Below are positions 58,221 through 60,000 of a stretch of DNA of 60,000 nt, piece after piece. A program made the position numbers and the translations under genes. The stretch lies in the NCBI GenBank assembly GCA_950295325.1, contig OX485807.1, positions 12,739,001-12,799,000 of the forward strand, in the 5' to 3' direction. The first letter of the stretch is position 1; each line of letters opens with the position of its first letter. Origin of the DNA: Polytrichum commune. Taxonomy: Eukaryota > Streptophyta > Polytrichopsida > Polytrichales > Polytrichaceae. The notes under the pieces were generated by a model that was given only the letters and a program-made list of their open reading frames with translations, searched no databases and was not told the DNA's origin.

Positions 58221-60000
58221 TTTTTTGTTTCATTCAATCCTGATTAGAGAAATTTATGTTTTGGATATTAATGCCTTCGATTACTCGCTGGCTGATTTGG
58301 GGTGTGCTGAGAAGTGGGATTCTACTGTGACATGTGAAGACCCTACAAGTGCACTTTTTTCCATTTTTTCCTCTTTGGATCACAATCACAATATTGGTTG
58401 GAGCAGCTTTACTGTAAAGAAATGCTCAGTCAAAACAGAGCAACATGATTAATTTCTAGACTGCATCCAGTCTGTTGAATAGAGGCTGAAGTGAGGTTTG
58501 AATTAGTAGGATTGTGACTTCTAGGTTTCAGAGTTCATTGAATAAATGCACTCACATTTCGAATCCTATTTCTTGTGCTTTGTTGTATGGTTGTGTGAGT
58601 AATGTTATGGTTGTCCAGATTCTTCTCCTTTACCTTCAGTGCCTAGTTGTGTGGGCAGGTGGGCAGATATTTGAAATATATAGCCTGGACTTTACAGTAC
58701 AGTGGTAAGGTTGATGGAATCCATGTGCTAAAATAAAAAAAACGTCTGTATATGTGCACTCACCCTAATGTAGACACTTACCAGCAGTCTATTGAGTTCC
58801 CCTGTGCAGAAAATCTTTGAAAAATTGGTCCTTGATTGTAAGCACATAAGTCAGAAATCTTATGTAATATGGAAGGTGGATATTCCTCAAACTAACACTG
58901 AACCCACAATTGGTGCTATCTACCAGTATTTTACATTTGATGCCTCCCCTGTACTCCAATCATATTCATGTACTTATGTAAGCTGATACTCTCTCTTACA
59001 TTTGAGCTTGGGGATCTCCTTACACTCCTGGTCGTCTGGATCTAGCCACTCCACACTTCCTTTACCCACGCTTGCTCCATCCATTTTGAATCTTCTCCAA
59101 GCCCTCTCCAATGACAGTGAAGTTGACCATCACAATTCGTAAAGCAAGAATCTTGATCATCCTGCAGAATTGCAGAAAACATAGGAAAACTTGGTCAGTG
59201 GTTGATGTACACTAGAATGGGTAAATGAGTACATTTGATCAAAACATTTGTAATAGTAGGTTGAATTAGAAACTCATTCTCAGATGAGGCACTGATGATG
59301 TACAAATGGTAGTCAGGTTCCGAGTGTATGCACATTGTTGTGCATATAACTCATTGTAATCACGCCTAGATGATGTTAAGAGCATGTGGGGATGTGTACT
59401 TGACCATATTGTCACTTGCAGGCTTCTTGCAGATGGATTTCTCATTCCAGGAAGAAGAGAATGATGGGCTTCAAATGATTGGAAAGCAGAAGGAAGTCAC
59501 TGGATCCTTGAATCACGGTGCAATGTTTTTAAGCGGACTGGCACAAAGCCATATATATTGGTGAATTCCACACACCTTTTCAGAGGGTGATGAATGTGTG
59601 CGTACAAGTTGCATTTTCTCATCAGAATCATCGTGCCCTTCTTAAGCTGACTTGCTCTTCACAATTTGGTTAGTTCCACTGGAAATATGGCTTGTTGGAG
59701 CTCTTCCCTGTCACCAAGGAGGCACTGCAATTGCTATGTATTTGTGAGCTCTGAACAAATTTTAATCTGTCATATATCAGCATGACTTTATCCTGGAGCG
59801 GAATTGTTGAAGTCATGAAAAATCCAAGATGTAGGTGAATTATTTTATTGCCTACCAGCATTTTGGATTCAATACATTACTCAGATGAGAAGTTGCGTTC
59901 AATTGTCCTAACTTCAAATTTAATTTGAAGCATTGGGATTTTAACATCCGGAGTCTTTATTCTCAAATCTACTGCTCGGCCCATGAACACAATTCTTCCA
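58221..60000. other. TBC 3' flank, no further gene seen
   Basis: This is AT-rich sequence with short frames of 60-75 codons that lack motifs and splice partners. The first few hundred bases are presumably the 3' UTR of the TBC gene. I see nothing else that I can support. Confidence 0.55.

Noticed and set aside
1-60000. tRNA genes, rRNA genes and CRISPR arrays
   Set aside because: No T-arm-like GGTTC-AATCC block in a cloverleaf context, no rRNA-like conserved segment and no regularly spaced short repeats with unique spacers were seen. The 130-bp arrays are minisatellites.

Overview
This window looks like nuclear DNA from a green plant of the streptophyte lineage, probably a land plant and perhaps a non-seed plant. 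Three genes have many GT-AG introns. One is a plastid FATB-type acyl-ACP thioesterase, and another is a long TBC Rab-GAP with the N-terminus I associate with plant homologues. Intergenic DNA is AT-rich and full of small inverted-repeat elements. The species cannot be fixed from the sequence alone.

Layout. Positions 1-1150 show nothing clear. A GC-rich island (about 1200-1950) leads into the FATB gene (2409-5050, + strand, 6 exons, 481 aa). A long gene-poor stretch follows, and then an unrecognised four-exon gene (12821-14336, 194 aa) with a transit-peptide-like N-terminus. Positions 14.3-32.5 kb hold no convincing gene but many dispersed repeats, including a 1158-bp element with TTA target duplications (Harbinger-like).

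The centre of interest is 32541-44092. A Tc1/mariner element with TA duplications, 30-bp terminal inverted repeats and a broken DD34E transposase is split by a Ty3/gypsy-type retrotransposon (33059-43018). That insertion is flanked by a TAAC duplication, and removing it restores the Tc1 reading frame. The retrotransposon polyprotein reads Gag, two zinc knuckles, aspartic protease, a cytosine-C5 DNA methyltransferase (DNMT) domain, reverse transcriptase, RNase H, integrase and a C-terminal PHD finger. The DNMT domain is spliced between protease and RT. This copy carries three in-frame stops and one frameshift, so it is dead as written. Its terminal repeats are arranged A1 - internal - B1-A2-B2 (split direct repeats). 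That pattern is known from tyrosine-recombinase retrotransposons, yet this element encodes a DDE integrase. The likeliest explanation is integration of a circularly permuted two-LTR molecule.

From 44.1 to 46.9 kb there are degenerate arrays and then a minisatellite of about 130-bp units just upstream of the TBC Rab-GAP gene (46865-58220, + strand, 17 exons, 826 aa). The introns of that gene have absorbed copies of at least five of the repeat families that also lie in the intergenic DNA. Positions 58.2-60 kb show no further gene.
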